This document shows positions 6,960-15,564 of a stretch of DNA of 48,186 nt, in pieces. The DNA is from a virus. Where the stretch lies: the IMG/VR virus record IMGVR_UViG_3300030116_000623, positions 1 to 48,186 of that record, one strand, 5' to 3'. Position numbers and translations under genes: made by a program. Position 1 is the first letter of the stretch. Each line of letters opens with the position of its first letter. The notes under the pieces were generated by a model, which was not told the DNA's origin, searched no databases, and saw only the letters and a list, made by a program, of their open reading frames with translations.

Positions 6960-7282
6960 TTTATCGGGACTATTGTTGCTCCGTTTGTTTGCACTGTTAC
7001 TTTGCCCAGAGTCGTTGTCCCCTGAACTCCATTTTCTTCCCCAACGTATAAGTCTATCCATTCAGTTCCACTCCATAACTGTAATTGATTTGTGCTTAGA
7101 TTAAAAATTATATCTCCTTTATTAAATTTATTCAAATTTCTCTGTGTTTCATTCACTGTGAGAGTAGAATCTATATCAACAGAGTTCAAAGATAATTCTA
7201 AAACTCTACTTAATCTATTAAAAGTTTCAGGATTAACTTGTCCCTGTGCTGTTGGTAACTTAGTTTCTAAAAGTTTACTCAT
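6956..7282 (-). CDS. Putative virion-associated small protein
   Basis: 108 residues, not assigned to a family with certainty. The N-terminal part (NPETFNRLSRVLELSLNSVD) looks helical; the second half reads KGDIIFNLSTNQLQLWSGTEWIDL, a beta-type segment often found in phage tail or fibre tip proteins. The ATG at 7282 overlaps the TAA of the large tail protein (TAATG), and its own stop overlaps the lysozyme start. Position suggests a tail or late protein. Confidence 0.6.
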   Translation of the reverse strand: MSKLLETKLPTAQGQVNPETFNRLSRVLELSLNSVDIDSTLTVNETQRNLNKFNKGDIIFNLSTNQLQLWSGTEWIDLYVGEENGVQGTTTLGKVTVQTNGATIVPIK

Positions 7283-9168
7283 TATCTCATGCCGTCAGGT
7301 TTTACATCTAATCTAGTAGCACCTAATCTAAAACTCATACCAGTAATATTTGTATCATCATCATTAGATTGTACTCTTAACACTACCTGTCTTCCACGTA
7401 ATCTAGTATCTAATTTAGTTGTGTTAGAAAAACAAGATGATGTACTTACTGTCGTTAAACTCTCTCCAGGAAAGTTTCTTTTCTTTAAAACAAAATCTAA
7501 TTTTTGTCCTGAGGAACCTGTAGAACCACTACCGATAAATTTGACATCTGGTATAACTCTATGAACGAATTGAAATACATCACCTTCGCCCAAATCAAAA
7601 TCACTAGATTCTATAAAGACATTCTGCATTGCAGAACCATCATCATCATTACCAACTTCATGATTAAATAAACAATTAGTGTTAGTGGATATTTCATGCG
7701 TTGCAATAGGTTTATCGAAGACACCTTCGTCTAACCAAGCGTTTCTAGATAATTGACCTATAGACCAGACATTCTCATCGTAGTTGTAAACTACGTATCT
7801 ATCTATATCAGTAGAACCTGATGAACAGTAAAACCAACCCACTTCATTAAATGCTTTATTTGAAAATGCAAATATTTGAAAACTTTGTGTTTCGTTTATA
7901 TCATCAAAAACATAACTTAAAACACTACAAGGTAAACTTTGCACTTGTCCAGTGTAAGTGTAGAAACCTTTTTTATCCATCCAAAAAACACCCTTAGGTG
8001 AATTCACTGCAGCATTAGGTCCTACCATACCAACACCTTCGTTTACTAAATTCAATCCGAAAGTAAAAGGCTGTCCGATAAATTGTAAACTGTATAAAGC
8101 AATATCTGTCCATATTAAAGTTTCTTGTCTAGCTCTTAGTCCACCTATAATTGCAGAACCTGCTGATACTCTTAAAGAACCTGCTGTATTTGTAGATAAA
8201 GGTTCCCATTGTGTAACATCTTCTTGGTCACTAAAAGCTATTAACATTGGGTCTTGTACACCACTTCGACTCTCTCCTACTATAGGGTCTGCTCCTAAAC
8301 AGATAACGTGCCTATCTATATCGCTTACTAAAACTTGTGCAGATACAGTAGGAGCTAAATTAGAATTAGTTAAATCCGATAAAGCCACTGCTCTAGTTGA
8401 AGTGCCACTGCTTGCGTCCCAATAATAAATACCACCATTTCTTACATTGAAAACTAAATCTTCTCCAAAATTATCGTGTGAATAAAGTCTTAATTGATTT
8501 GTTACAGATAAAGTAGAGGCTGAACCAAAAGTGCCTGCTCCCCATGTATCTATACCCCAACCAGAGGAAGGCACAAAAACATCTAAACCTACATTAATTT
8601 GATATGCTCCGTCTACGCCAGAGCCACCATTACCACTATCACTAGCATTAGCTGTAACAGAATTACCATCAGAATCTTTAGCTACAAAAGTATAGGTATT
8701 AGAGTCAGATATAGAAACTATTTGATATTCTTGATTTAAAACAGCAGCACTTATATTACCACCTAAACTTACAGCATCGCTGAATGTAACAAAATCATTT
8801 TTTACAGCACCGTGATTACTATCAGTAACTGTTATGGTAGAACTACCATCACTTGCTGCGAATGTGATACTATTTGTGGAAGTTTTTCTAATAGGTGTAA
8901 CATCGTAATAATTATCACCTTCTAAAACATAATACTTCTGGGTTGCACCTATACCGATATATTTGATACCGTTTAATGCAGTCCATCCAAGAAGAGCTCT
9001 ACCTTTTGATATAAAAGTATTAGAAGTTCTTTTTGCCCAACCACCTATTTTTTCAGGTAGTCCTTTCCTAAAACGTACTAAATTACTATCAAACCAACCA
9101 CCTTCATTAGAATAAGCTGTTAGTTCTTTATTAATTCCTGGTTTAAAAACAAACTTTTGTAAAGGCAC
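7282..9168 (-). CDS. Large tail hub/stabilisation-like structural protein
   Basis: 628 residues from a GTG at 9168 with AGGAG five bases before it. The start PLQKFVFKPGINKELTAYSNEGGWFDSNLVRFRKG is typical of a widespread protein of P22-like and marine podoviruses that is placed with packaged-DNA stabilisation proteins such as P22 gp10. Inside are beta-propeller-like stretches (GWTALNGIKYIGIGATQKYYVL, FWMDKKGFYTYTGQVQSLPCSV, VYNYDENVWSIGQLSRNAWLD). It probably closes the tail after packaging. The exact equivalence to gp10 is inferred from length, start motif and position. Confidence 0.75.
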   Translation of the reverse strand: MPLQKFVFKPGINKELTAYSNEGGWFDSNLVRFRKGLPEKIGGWAKRTSNTFISKGRALLGWTALNGIKYIGIGATQKYYVLEGDNYYDVTPIRKTSTNSITFAASDGSSTITVTDSNHGAVKNDFVTFSDAVSLGGNISAAVLNQEYQIVSISDSNTYTFVAKDSDGNSVTANASDSGNGGSGVDGAYQINVGLDVFVPSSGWGIDTWGAGTFGSASTLSVTNQLRLYSHDNFGEDLVFNVRNGGIYYWDASSGTSTRAVALSDLTNSNLAPTVSAQVLVSDIDRHVICLGADPIVGESRSGVQDPMLIAFSDQEDVTQWEPLSTNTAGSLRVSAGSAIIGGLRARQETLIWTDIALYSLQFIGQPFTFGLNLVNEGVGMVGPNAAVNSPKGVFWMDKKGFYTYTGQVQSLPCSVLSYVFDDINETQSFQIFAFSNKAFNEVGWFYCSSGSTDIDRYVVYNYDENVWSIGQLSRNAWLDEGVFDKPIATHEISTNTNCLFNHEVGNDDDGSAMQNVFIESSDFDLGEGDVFQFVHRVIPDVKFIGSGSTGSSGQKLDFVLKKRNFPGESLTTVSTSSCFSNTTKLDTRLRGRQVVLRVQSNDDDTNITGMSFRLGATRLDVKPDGMR

Positions 9169-9176
9169 TTTAACTC

Positions 9177-9359
9177 CTAAATAAAACTAGCAAATACTAT
9201 TGAGCCTAGTATAAACGGATAAACCCCCCATAACAACATTTCTAATCTTTTAAATTTAGCAGAACCTTCATCTAATCTTTTTTCTATATATTCATAACGT
9301 ATTGCACATTCTCTCTCATGTGCATTAAGTTCTGCTAAAGCGTCCTTTACAGTAGGCAC
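9177..9359 (-). CDS. Small membrane protein, holin/XhlA-like
   Basis: 60 residues, GTG start at 9359. A charged helical N-terminus with regular spacing (ELNAHERECAIRYEYIEKRLDEG) leads to one C-terminal membrane segment (LLWGVYPFILGSIVFASFI). This hairpin-and-anchor layout is that of XhlA-type lysis accessory proteins. It follows another tiny membrane protein with overlapping stop and start, so the pair may work together in lysis or attach a virion part to the membrane. Confidence 0.6.
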   Translation of the reverse strand: MPTVKDALAELNAHERECAIRYEYIEKRLDEGSAKFKRLEMLLWGVYPFILGSIVFASFI

Positions 9360-9520
9360 TATTTATCCTTTGCTTTACCTATATTAAGAGCGCACCAGTC
9401 GATAATCTTATATATATGACTAAACCAATGGTCGTCTTTTGGTGTTGGTGTTATAGCTGCTATAACAGATGCTATAGATATTATTGCTGTAATCCACATA
9501 ATTATATTTAACCACATCAT
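9359..9520 (-). CDS. 53-residue membrane protein, holin-like
   Basis: Short gene: ATG at 9520, TAG at 9361-9359. A strong AGGAGG lies about 10 bases upstream, inside the end of the preceding gene. The first 24 residues (MMWLNIIMWITAIISIASVI and on) are one membrane helix, followed by TPTPKDDHWFSHIYKIIDW and ALNIGKAKDK. The motif TPTPKDDxWxxxxYKxIDWxALNIGKAKD is one I know from many phages, where it sits by the lysis or tail genes. Probably a small lysis or membrane-anchoring protein. Confidence 0.7.
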   Translation of the reverse strand: MMWLNIIMWITAIISIASVIAAITPTPKDDHWFSHIYKIIDWCALNIGKAKDK

Positions 9521-9521
9521 T

Positions 9522-9770
9522 TTAGTTTTCCTCCTCTGGAATATTATCGTTTAAAACTTCATCTGCTTGTTCTTTTGTTGAATTTATAAAAGCATTATTA
9601 AACACACTCAAACTAGCATTAATTTGGTCTAATTGAAATTCTGTTTGTTGTTTCTTATTATTCAAATCAAGTATTTGTCTGTGTAAATATTGTTGTTGTG
9701 GTGTTAAATCGGACACTTTCATTTCTTTGTCATCTAACACTACCACTGGTTCTTGGTTTTGTTTAGTCAT
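9522..9770 (-). CDS. Small coiled-coil phage protein
   Basis: 82 residues, ATG at 9770. After a short beta-like start (PVVVLDDKEMKVSDLTPQQ) it is one long helix with heptads (YLHRQILDLNNKKQQTEFQLDQINASLSVF) and an acidic tail. The same layout appears in a family of small marine phage proteins near tail-fibre genes. It may be a fibre chaperone or assembly factor; no direct evidence. Confidence 0.6.
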   Translation of the reverse strand: MTKQNQEPVVVLDDKEMKVSDLTPQQQYLHRQILDLNNKKQQTEFQLDQINASLSVFNNAFINSTKEQADEVLNDNIPEEEN

Positions 9771-9810
9771 TTTTTTTCCTTATGAATTTGAAAGCTATGT
9801 TCGTTCATAA

Positions 9811-10143
9811 TTAACTAGGAACATTAAAGTCGTTGTCTGGTGTGCTTACTGTTGGCGGGTTAGTGATTACGCTATCTACTTGACTAGCAAATACTGTGTC
9901 CCAATGTGACACAGGACATATAGCAACTAAGTTAGCATTAGTCCAACTACTTTTAGCTTTAAGTGTAAAGTTTGCATTTTCATTTTTATCTAATTGTGGC
10001 ACTGTGATACTAAAAGTAGAAGTGTAGTAAGTGCTATCACCTTCACTTCCATTTTCATACTTCATATCTATATCCCACTTATCTACTTTATTAGATGAGT
10101 TTACATAAGGTGTGCATTTGGTTAATGTTTTTGTTACTGCCAT
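9811..10143 (-). CDS. Conserved phage protein next to tail fibre
   Basis: 110 residues; ATG at 10143 with AAAGGAG seven bases ahead. It reads as a small beta protein (DKWDIDMKYENGSEGDSTYYTSTFSITV) ending with SHWDTVFASQVDSV, a pattern shared with proteins that accompany fibre genes in uncultured marine phages. It lies 18 bases after the tail-fibre stop codon. Possible fibre-associated or assembly protein; I cannot assign a function. Confidence 0.6.
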   Translation of the reverse strand: MAVTKTLTKCTPYVNSSNKVDKWDIDMKYENGSEGDSTYYTSTFSITVPQLDKNENANFTLKAKSSWTNANLVAICPVSHWDTVFASQVDSVITNPPTVSTPDNDFNVPS

Positions 10144-10161
10144 TTTATTCTCCTTTTAAAT

Positions 10162-12960
10162 TTAACTTTCTAAAGTTGCCACTCTAGCTTCTAGTTCTTG
10201 TATTGCTTTTACTAATATAGGAATTAATTTTTCATATTTCATACTATATGCTTTTCCATCTTCTGATAACTCAATAGCTAAATTAGTCTTATTATCTTTA
10301 TCATAACCTGCTGCTTTTTCTAATATTTCAACATCTTGAGCTTTAAATCCTACATCTAACCAATCTTCTTTATGTGTTCCATCATGTGTAATAGAGTTTA
10401 AATCTGTATCTGGGTTTTTCTTCCAATCTACATACTTATGTCTTTTATCCCACTTATAAGTATATGGTTTCATTTGTTTTACAAAATCTAGTCCTATATC
10501 TAAATCAGTAAAATCTGTTTTATCTCTTTCATCTGATGCAACTGATAATGCAACCTGACAACTAAAAGTTATAATATCTCCATTACCTAAACCAATTCTA
10601 TTATTATGGCTTGTTCTTTGTCCACCCGGACTTCCTGCTTTACCTGCTTCTTTACCTAACATTAAATTATTAGAGCCTGATGTTAAGTTTGCTCCTGCGT
10701 TTGTTCCAATACAAGTATTATCGGCTGCTGTTGTAGCATCTTCTAATGCATCAACACCCATAGCTGTATTACTACCAGCAGTAGTAATATTTTGTCCTGT
10801 ACGAAGACCTACAAATGTATTTGAACTACCAGTAGTTAAATCTTGTCCTGCACTAGCACCCATGACTACATTTCCACCACCTGTTGTGCATAATGTTAAT
10901 GCATCTATACCAACTGCTACATTGTTTGAACCTGTTGTATTTGCTCTAAGGGCATCTTTTCCAAGAGCAGTATTAGATTCACCAGTGGTATTGTCTAATA
11001 AAGCAGAATAACCTAATGCAGTATTTTCACTCGCTGTAGTATTAGCTCCTAATGCACCAACACCGACAGCAGTGTTAAAAGTACCAGTTGTATTAGAATT
11101 AAGTGCAGCAAAAGCTACTCCAGATGTTCCACCACCTACTGCAGTGTTATCATTTGCAGTTGTATTAGAGCTAAGTGCTAATGCACCCACTGCTACATTT
11201 CTTGTTCCTGTAGTGTTTACCCCCAAAGCCAAATAGCCAAGTGCTGAATTATTATTGGCTGTAGTATTTTCTCCTAGTGAGCTACTACCTAAAGCTGCAT
11301 TTTGGTCGCCAGTTGTATTAGCATCTAAAGCACCAACTCCAACAGCTGCGTTACTTGCACCAGTAGTATTTAATGTCATGCTTAAAGAACCTAGAGCGGT
11401 GTTATTTATACCTGTGGTGTTTGCACCTAAAGAATCTACACCGACCGCCGTACAGTTTGTGGCTGTCGTGTTAGCGTCTAGAGCACCTTTACCAACTGCG
11501 GTGTTGTTTCCGCCAGTTGTATTTGCTGTGAGTGCTTGAAAGCCTACCGCAGTGTTGTGAACAGCCGTAGTATTAGCAGTAAGTGCTGCAAAACCAATAG
11601 CAACTCCTTTATCTCCACTTGTATTAGCAGCAAAAGCATCTGTTCCAACAGCAGTCATATTATTAACTGTAGTATTAGCTGTTAAAGTGTTATATCCAAC
11701 TGCGACATTTTGAGAACCAGTTGTGTTAGCAGCTAATGCTGTATGTCCTAAAGCTGTATTATTATTACCTGTTGTATTTGCAGTTAAAGATTCATAGCCT
11801 ATCGCTGTAAGTCTGATACCTGTTGTATTTGCATCAACAGAATTTGCACCGACTGCTGTGTTTTGGTCGCCTGTAGTGTTTGCTCCTAAAGATAAGTAAC
11901 CGACACCTGTATTATTACTCGCTGTAGTATTTTCTTGTAAAGACAAAGCACCAACAGATGTGTTTGTTGTACCTGTTGTATTAGAGGTTAGTGATGCATA
12001 GCCTATTGCTACATTATTGCTTGCTGTAGTATTTGCATCTAGTGCAGCAGAACCTAATACCGTGTTTTGTGTACCTGTGGTATTTGACAGTAAAGCTGTG
12101 AATCCAACTGCTGTGTTGTTTGAAGCTGTAGTATTAGCTTCTAATGCGGCAAAACCCACTCCTACATTACCACTGCCTGTAGTTAATGCTTTTAGGGAAT
12201 CAGCACCTATACCAACATTATTATCACCACTTGTTAATGCTGCAAATACAGTATCACCTAGACCTGTGTTATTAGTGGCAGCATCTAAAGTGCCTGTACT
12301 TGCATTTTGACTTATTAAAATACTGTCAGTAAAGTTTGTAGCATCGGCTAAAATATCTATTCCATTTAATGTGCTACTAAAAGTTATAGCTCCATCTACT
12401 TGTAAAGTAGAAGCCATATCTACAGCTCCGTCTATATCAACTACATCTAAGTTGGCTGTACCATCAACATCTAAATCGCTTGATACATTTAATGATGATG
12501 TTGTAGTAGTACCAGCTAAGTTTAAATCAGTAAATGCATCAACCATAGCTGCACCAGAACCAGCACCATCTGAATATATCGCTTTCACATGACTGTTAGG
12601 TATGGTTATATTGGCACCACTACCTTGCGAAATTATAATATTATAAGGTCCACTACTTCCTGAATCAGTTGTTGCATTTTCTATAAACCATAGTTTTGAT
12701 ACTGTGTTTGGTCCAATAGTAATAGTGCAATCACTATCTAGAGCACCTGTATATTTAAGATAAATACTTCTTCCTGGGTCTGTTGACCCATCTGCTATAG
12801 TTGTAGTATGAGCGTCTGCGTTAGTAGTTATTGCCTCTGTACCAAAGCTAAATGCCTCTGCAATAAGCTCTAAGTTGGTATTGGTGGATGTCCCCCAAGT
12901 GCCTGATTCATCTCCCGTTGCGATTTCTTTTAATCTTAAATCATTTACATATGTAGCCAT
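10162..12960 (-). CDS. Tail fibre with repeat shaft and S74 intramolecular chaperone
   Basis: 932 residues; ATG at 12960 after GGAGGATTAA. The N-terminus (YVNDLRLKEIATGDESGTWG) is a standard virion-attachment start. About residues 235-760 consist of roughly thirty 17-residue repeats of the form NTAVGxxALxxNTTGxxN, like the trimeric head repeats of YadA-type adhesins. The C-terminus carries a peptidase S74 (endosialidase-type) chaperone domain: SVASDERDKTDFTDLDIGLDF, KPYTYKWD and DVGFKAQDVE, with the Ser of SDERDK as expected self-cleavage site and a final coiled coil. The chaperone trimerises the fibre and is cut off. It should bind the host surface. Confidence 0.9.
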   Translation of the reverse strand: MATYVNDLRLKEIATGDESGTWGTSTNTNLELIAEAFSFGTEAITTNADAHTTTIADGSTDPGRSIYLKYTGALDSDCTITIGPNTVSKLWFIENATTDSGSSGPYNIIISQGSGANITIPNSHVKAIYSDGAGSGAAMVDAFTDLNLAGTTTTSSLNVSSDLDVDGTANLDVVDIDGAVDMASTLQVDGAITFSSTLNGIDILADATNFTDSILISQNASTGTLDAATNNTGLGDTVFAALTSGDNNVGIGADSLKALTTGSGNVGVGFAALEANTTASNNTAVGFTALLSNTTGTQNTVLGSAALDANTTASNNVAIGYASLTSNTTGTTNTSVGALSLQENTTASNNTGVGYLSLGANTTGDQNTAVGANSVDANTTGIRLTAIGYESLTANTTGNNNTALGHTALAANTTGSQNVAVGYNTLTANTTVNNMTAVGTDAFAANTSGDKGVAIGFAALTANTTAVHNTAVGFQALTANTTGGNNTAVGKGALDANTTATNCTAVGVDSLGANTTGINNTALGSLSMTLNTTGASNAAVGVGALDANTTGDQNAALGSSSLGENTTANNNSALGYLALGVNTTGTRNVAVGALALSSNTTANDNTAVGGGTSGVAFAALNSNTTGTFNTAVGVGALGANTTASENTALGYSALLDNTTGESNTALGKDALRANTTGSNNVAVGIDALTLCTTGGGNVVMGASAGQDLTTGSSNTFVGLRTGQNITTAGSNTAMGVDALEDATTAADNTCIGTNAGANLTSGSNNLMLGKEAGKAGSPGGQRTSHNNRIGLGNGDIITFSCQVALSVASDERDKTDFTDLDIGLDFVKQMKPYTYKWDKRHKYVDWKKNPDTDLNSITHDGTHKEDWLDVGFKAQDVEILEKAAGYDKDNKTNLAIELSEDGKAYSMKYEKLIPILVKAIQELEARVATLES

Positions 12961-13005
12961 TTAATCCTCCGACTTGTTTGATTGTACACTATATTTTTAT
13001 AAATA

Positions 13006-13839
13006 TTAAGCAACTTCTTTCCAATTTGGTGTTTGTGTATCTGTAACATCACTATAACTTGCAGTTTGAGTAGTCGAAACGTTACTATAATTAGCTGTCT
13101 GTGCATCGTCTACTAAGCCCCAAACATTAACTTTTTCCGTTTCACCATTTGCACTAACTCCTGTAACAACTATTAAAGCTGGAGCAATTATCACTACACT
13201 TCCTAAACCTGTAGTTCCTGATAGTCCAGATACAGCAAGCACATTATCGGTGCTTAAACTTACACTACCTAGTGCAGAAGTTCCTGATAAACCAGTAACA
13301 ACCACTGTTGCACCAGCAGTTACTGACTCATCACCCAAGGTGCCTGCTGAGGCGGTGCCAGATACTCCTGTTACTGCAGCACCTGCAGTTATTGCATTAC
13401 CTAACGCTGAAGTACCTGTATTACCTGTAGCTGATATATTTGCAGCCGCTATAACAGTTTCATCACCTAAAGCGGTAGTTCCTGCGTTACCTGTGGCTGA
13501 AATAGTAGCTGTGGCAGTTACAGTCTCATCACCGAGTGCAGATGTTGCACTAAAACCAGTTACACTTATTAAAGCCTGTGCAACAACTGTTTCAGAGCCT
13601 AATGCTGATGTTCCTGCTAGTCCTGTAACGGTCGTGTTAGAGGCAGCAACGATAACTATAGAACCTAAACTAGATGTACCAGCAAATCCTGTTTGTGATA
13701 TATTTGCATCACATATTACTGTTTCAGAGCCTAAACTAGAAGTGCCAGCGATTCCTGTAACACTGACAGTAACGCTTACTGAGGCAGGCTGACCCCAAGG
13801 ACCAGTCCCCCATGTAGAACGACCCCAACCGACCGACAT
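13006..13839 (-). CDS. Repeat-rich virion protein
   Basis: 277 residues. The start SVGWGRSTWGTGPWGQ is Trp/Gly rich. It is followed by about ten 22-residue repeats of the pattern G-x-x-GTSALGSETVxAxAxIxVT, nearly free of charged side chains, and a C-terminus with short copies of QTANYSNV, QTASYSDV and QTPNWKEV. The repeats look like beta-solenoid or fibrous strands. Similar proteins occur between tail genes in marine podoviruses. Likely a tail or capsid fibre. Start at 13839 has only a weak ribosome site and follows the upstream stop by 4 bases. Confidence 0.7.
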   Translation of the reverse strand: MSVGWGRSTWGTGPWGQPASVSVTVSVTGIAGTSSLGSETVICDANISQTGFAGTSSLGSIVIVAASNTTVTGLAGTSALGSETVVAQALISVTGFSATSALGDETVTATATISATGNAGTTALGDETVIAAANISATGNTGTSALGNAITAGAAVTGVSGTASAGTLGDESVTAGATVVVTGLSGTSALGSVSLSTDNVLAVSGLSGTTGLGSVVIIAPALIVVTGVSANGETEKVNVWGLVDDAQTANYSNVSTTQTASYSDVTDTQTPNWKEVA

Positions 13840-13843
13840 TTAT

Positions 13844-14275
13844 CTAAGCTATTCGTATAATAGCGTTCGAGGCGTCTGCTGTGGGGAATTGTATTGTAAA
13901 ATCACCATTTGTTGAAGTTTTGTCTCCACCAAATGCCAACACTGCTACAGCAGGGTCGCCCGAAGCACTATCATTAAATATTAATGCTCCATTTGCAGTT
14001 ATTGTTGCAGAACTAAAAGTTAAATCTGCAAAATCCGTCAAAGCAGTTGTGCCTGATGTTGTAGGTGTTACATTTGTTAGTGCTCCACCTTTTGCAGTAT
14101 AACCAGTGCCACTAACCTCATTACTTGTTGTGTATGCAGTTGTGCTTGCATCTAGTGACGCAGAACTTGTATATAAAGCAAGATTGAATGTATTACCACT
14201 CGAATTAGTAAAATTGTGTGTAGCTGTCATCAATTCTTTTTTAAATGAAGTACACATTGCTTGTGTTATTGCCAT
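13844..14275 (-). CDS. Putative virion protein (tail/fibre type)
   Basis: 143 residues; ATG at 14275 with GGAGG eight bases before it. The sequence is Thr/Ser/Ala rich with beta strands (NTFNLALYTSSASLD, ALTDFADLTFSSATITANGALIFND, FTIQFPTADASNAIIRIA). The motif FKKELMTATHNFTNSSGNTFNLALYTSS is shared with structural proteins of marine phages. Its start overlaps the TAA of the gene upstream. Probably part of the neck or tail. Confidence 0.65.
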   Translation of the reverse strand: MAITQAMCTSFKKELMTATHNFTNSSGNTFNLALYTSSASLDASTTAYTTSNEVSGTGYTAKGGALTNVTPTTSGTTALTDFADLTFSSATITANGALIFNDSASGDPAVAVLAFGGDKTSTNGDFTIQFPTADASNAIIRIA

Positions 14276-14565
14276 TACAGCCTCCTTATAATATTAGCCA
14301 TATCTTTATGACCTTGTTTATCTAATAAACCTGCTACCGTTGCTCTATCGCTCATAATAGCTTGTTTTAAATATAATAAAACGACTTGTGTCATATTATC
14401 TTTAAATGCTTGTGCCTGTGCTTTTACTTCAGGTGTTGCATTATCGCTAATACTAATAAGTCTTTCCATTATTCTTTCTGTCCAATATTCTGGACTTAAA
14501 CCTTTATTTTGGGTGGTTTGTACATTTATATCACCCACAGTTGTTTTCACATCTACACTAAACAT
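14275..14565 (-). CDS. Small virion-cluster protein of unknown function
   Basis: 96 residues, mostly helical: SPEYWTERIMERLISISDNATPEVKAQAQAFKDNMTQVVLLYLKQAI. The pattern recurs in phage structural clusters beside the tail adaptor. The ATG at 14565 lies inside the 3' end of the adaptor gene (GGAGCAATGAATG, where GGAGC also serves as ribosome site). Likely an assembly or connector protein; no catalytic features. Confidence 0.6.
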   Translation of the reverse strand: MFSVDVKTTVGDINVQTTQNKGLSPEYWTERIMERLISISDNATPEVKAQAQAFKDNMTQVVLLYLKQAIMSDRATVAGLLDKQGHKDMANIIRRL

Positions 14566-15223
14566 TCATTGCTCCTGGATTAATTTTTGGTTGGTCGTTT
14601 CTAGCTTCATCCCTAACATTTTTATACTCACCTAATAACTTCAATGTAGCAAGAGCTTCTTGAAATTTACTTTCATATAAAGCTATAGTTTGTGGGTCGG
14701 ATTTCATAAACAATGCACCTTCTACTAAACTACCAAATAACATAGCATTCGGTGCGTTTTCAGATAACCAACTTTGCCCACTATCTCCTAAAGTTGTTAA
14801 AGAATTAGGTCTATAGTAGTAATGTAGCTCTACATTATAATTACTATTCGGTGTAGGTGCGACAATAAAAGTATTATCATCAAATTGTGCATAGTAAAGG
14901 GGTTTGCCTGTAGTAGCTTGTTGTGGTGTGTAATCTCTAATGTATGAAACTTGTTTTAATAATAAATACGAATAATTATTACTGCCATCTATTAAAGCTA
15001 AACTAAAAGTAGATAAATAGTCTGTGGGTGTTGATAAATATGTATTATCTTGCGTTAGAGTTCCTGTCACATTCTTACGAAATACAGGTAATTGTACGTT
15101 TTTAAGTATTCTTTCTTCAGTCGTTTGGATAAAATTATTTAAATTGTTTGTAAAAGTAGTTTCACTATTATCTAAATAATCTTGTATTGCTGTTTTTAAT
15201 GTGCTGTACGTAAATCCTGCCAT
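14558..15223 (-). CDS. Head-tail adaptor / tail accessory protein
   Basis: 221 residues; helical N-terminus (TYSTLKTAIQDYLDNSETTFTNNLNNFIQTTEERIL) then a beta-rich middle with YLSTPTDYLSTFSLAL and KPLYYAQFDDNTFIVAPTP. This arrangement is shared by head-tail adaptor proteins of podoviruses, where the helical part docks on the portal and the beta part contacts the tail. It sits next to a second adaptor-like gene at 15564. Equivalence to P22 gp4 or T7 gp11 is inferred. Confidence 0.7.
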   Translation of the reverse strand: MAGFTYSTLKTAIQDYLDNSETTFTNNLNNFIQTTEERILKNVQLPVFRKNVTGTLTQDNTYLSTPTDYLSTFSLALIDGSNNYSYLLLKQVSYIRDYTPQQATTGKPLYYAQFDDNTFIVAPTPNSNYNVELHYYYRPNSLTTLGDSGQSWLSENAPNAMLFGSLVEGALFMKSDPQTIALYESKFQEALATLKLLGEYKNVRDEARNDQPKINPGAMNV

Positions 15224-15564
15224 TATGTAATACTCACTGTTACACTGCCTAAACCTGTGACAGCTCTTGTGCCCTCTAGTTTACTACCAATAGGGTCACT
15301 TTGAAAAGTCATTCCAGCAGCAGCTTGGTTGGTTGTTTTAACTAAACCTAATTGTGTTTGTGGTAAATCAACTTCTGGTCTAGGTTGGTGTAGGGCTTCA
15401 GCATCAGCAGTAAGCGGTGGTGGGTCTAACTGTGGATGTTTTGGCTCATAACACTCACGACAAACTTTAGAATTATCCCATGTCATTCTAGCATTAGTAT
15501 ATCTATACCTAAATCCACAAACATCACATATAAAGTATGCGTATTTACCAGAAGCGTAGGACAT
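15223..15564 (-). CDS. Zinc-ribbon protein in the tail operon
   Basis: 113 residues. The N-terminal 40 residues form a four-Cys zinc ribbon: FICDVCGFRY and SKVCRECYEPKHP. The rest is Pro-rich then a short beta segment (GTRAVTGLGSVTVSIT) resembling the repeats of the protein at 13006. Both ends overlap neighbours (TAATG at 15564 and 15223), so it is translated with the tail adaptors. It could be a structural zinc knuckle of the tail or a small regulator; the placement favours a virion part. Confidence 0.7.
   Translation of the reverse strand: MSYASGKYAYFICDVCGFRYRYTNARMTWDNSKVCRECYEPKHPQLDPPPLTADAEALHQPRPEVDLPQTQLGLVKTTNQAAAGMTFQSDPIGSKLEGTRAVTGLGSVTVSIT

Noticed and set aside
6960-7061. N-terminal extension of the lysozyme
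   Set aside because: The extra 34 residues (Ser/Asn/Asp rich) come from reading inside the preceding gene; the ATG at 6959 forms a normal overlap with its stop codon and gives the standard lysozyme length.
11255-12592. Long plus-strand frames opposite the tail fibre
   Set aside because: They are mirror products of the 51-base repeats of the minus-strand fibre gene, with low-complexity Val/Ala/Ser translations and no ribosome sites.
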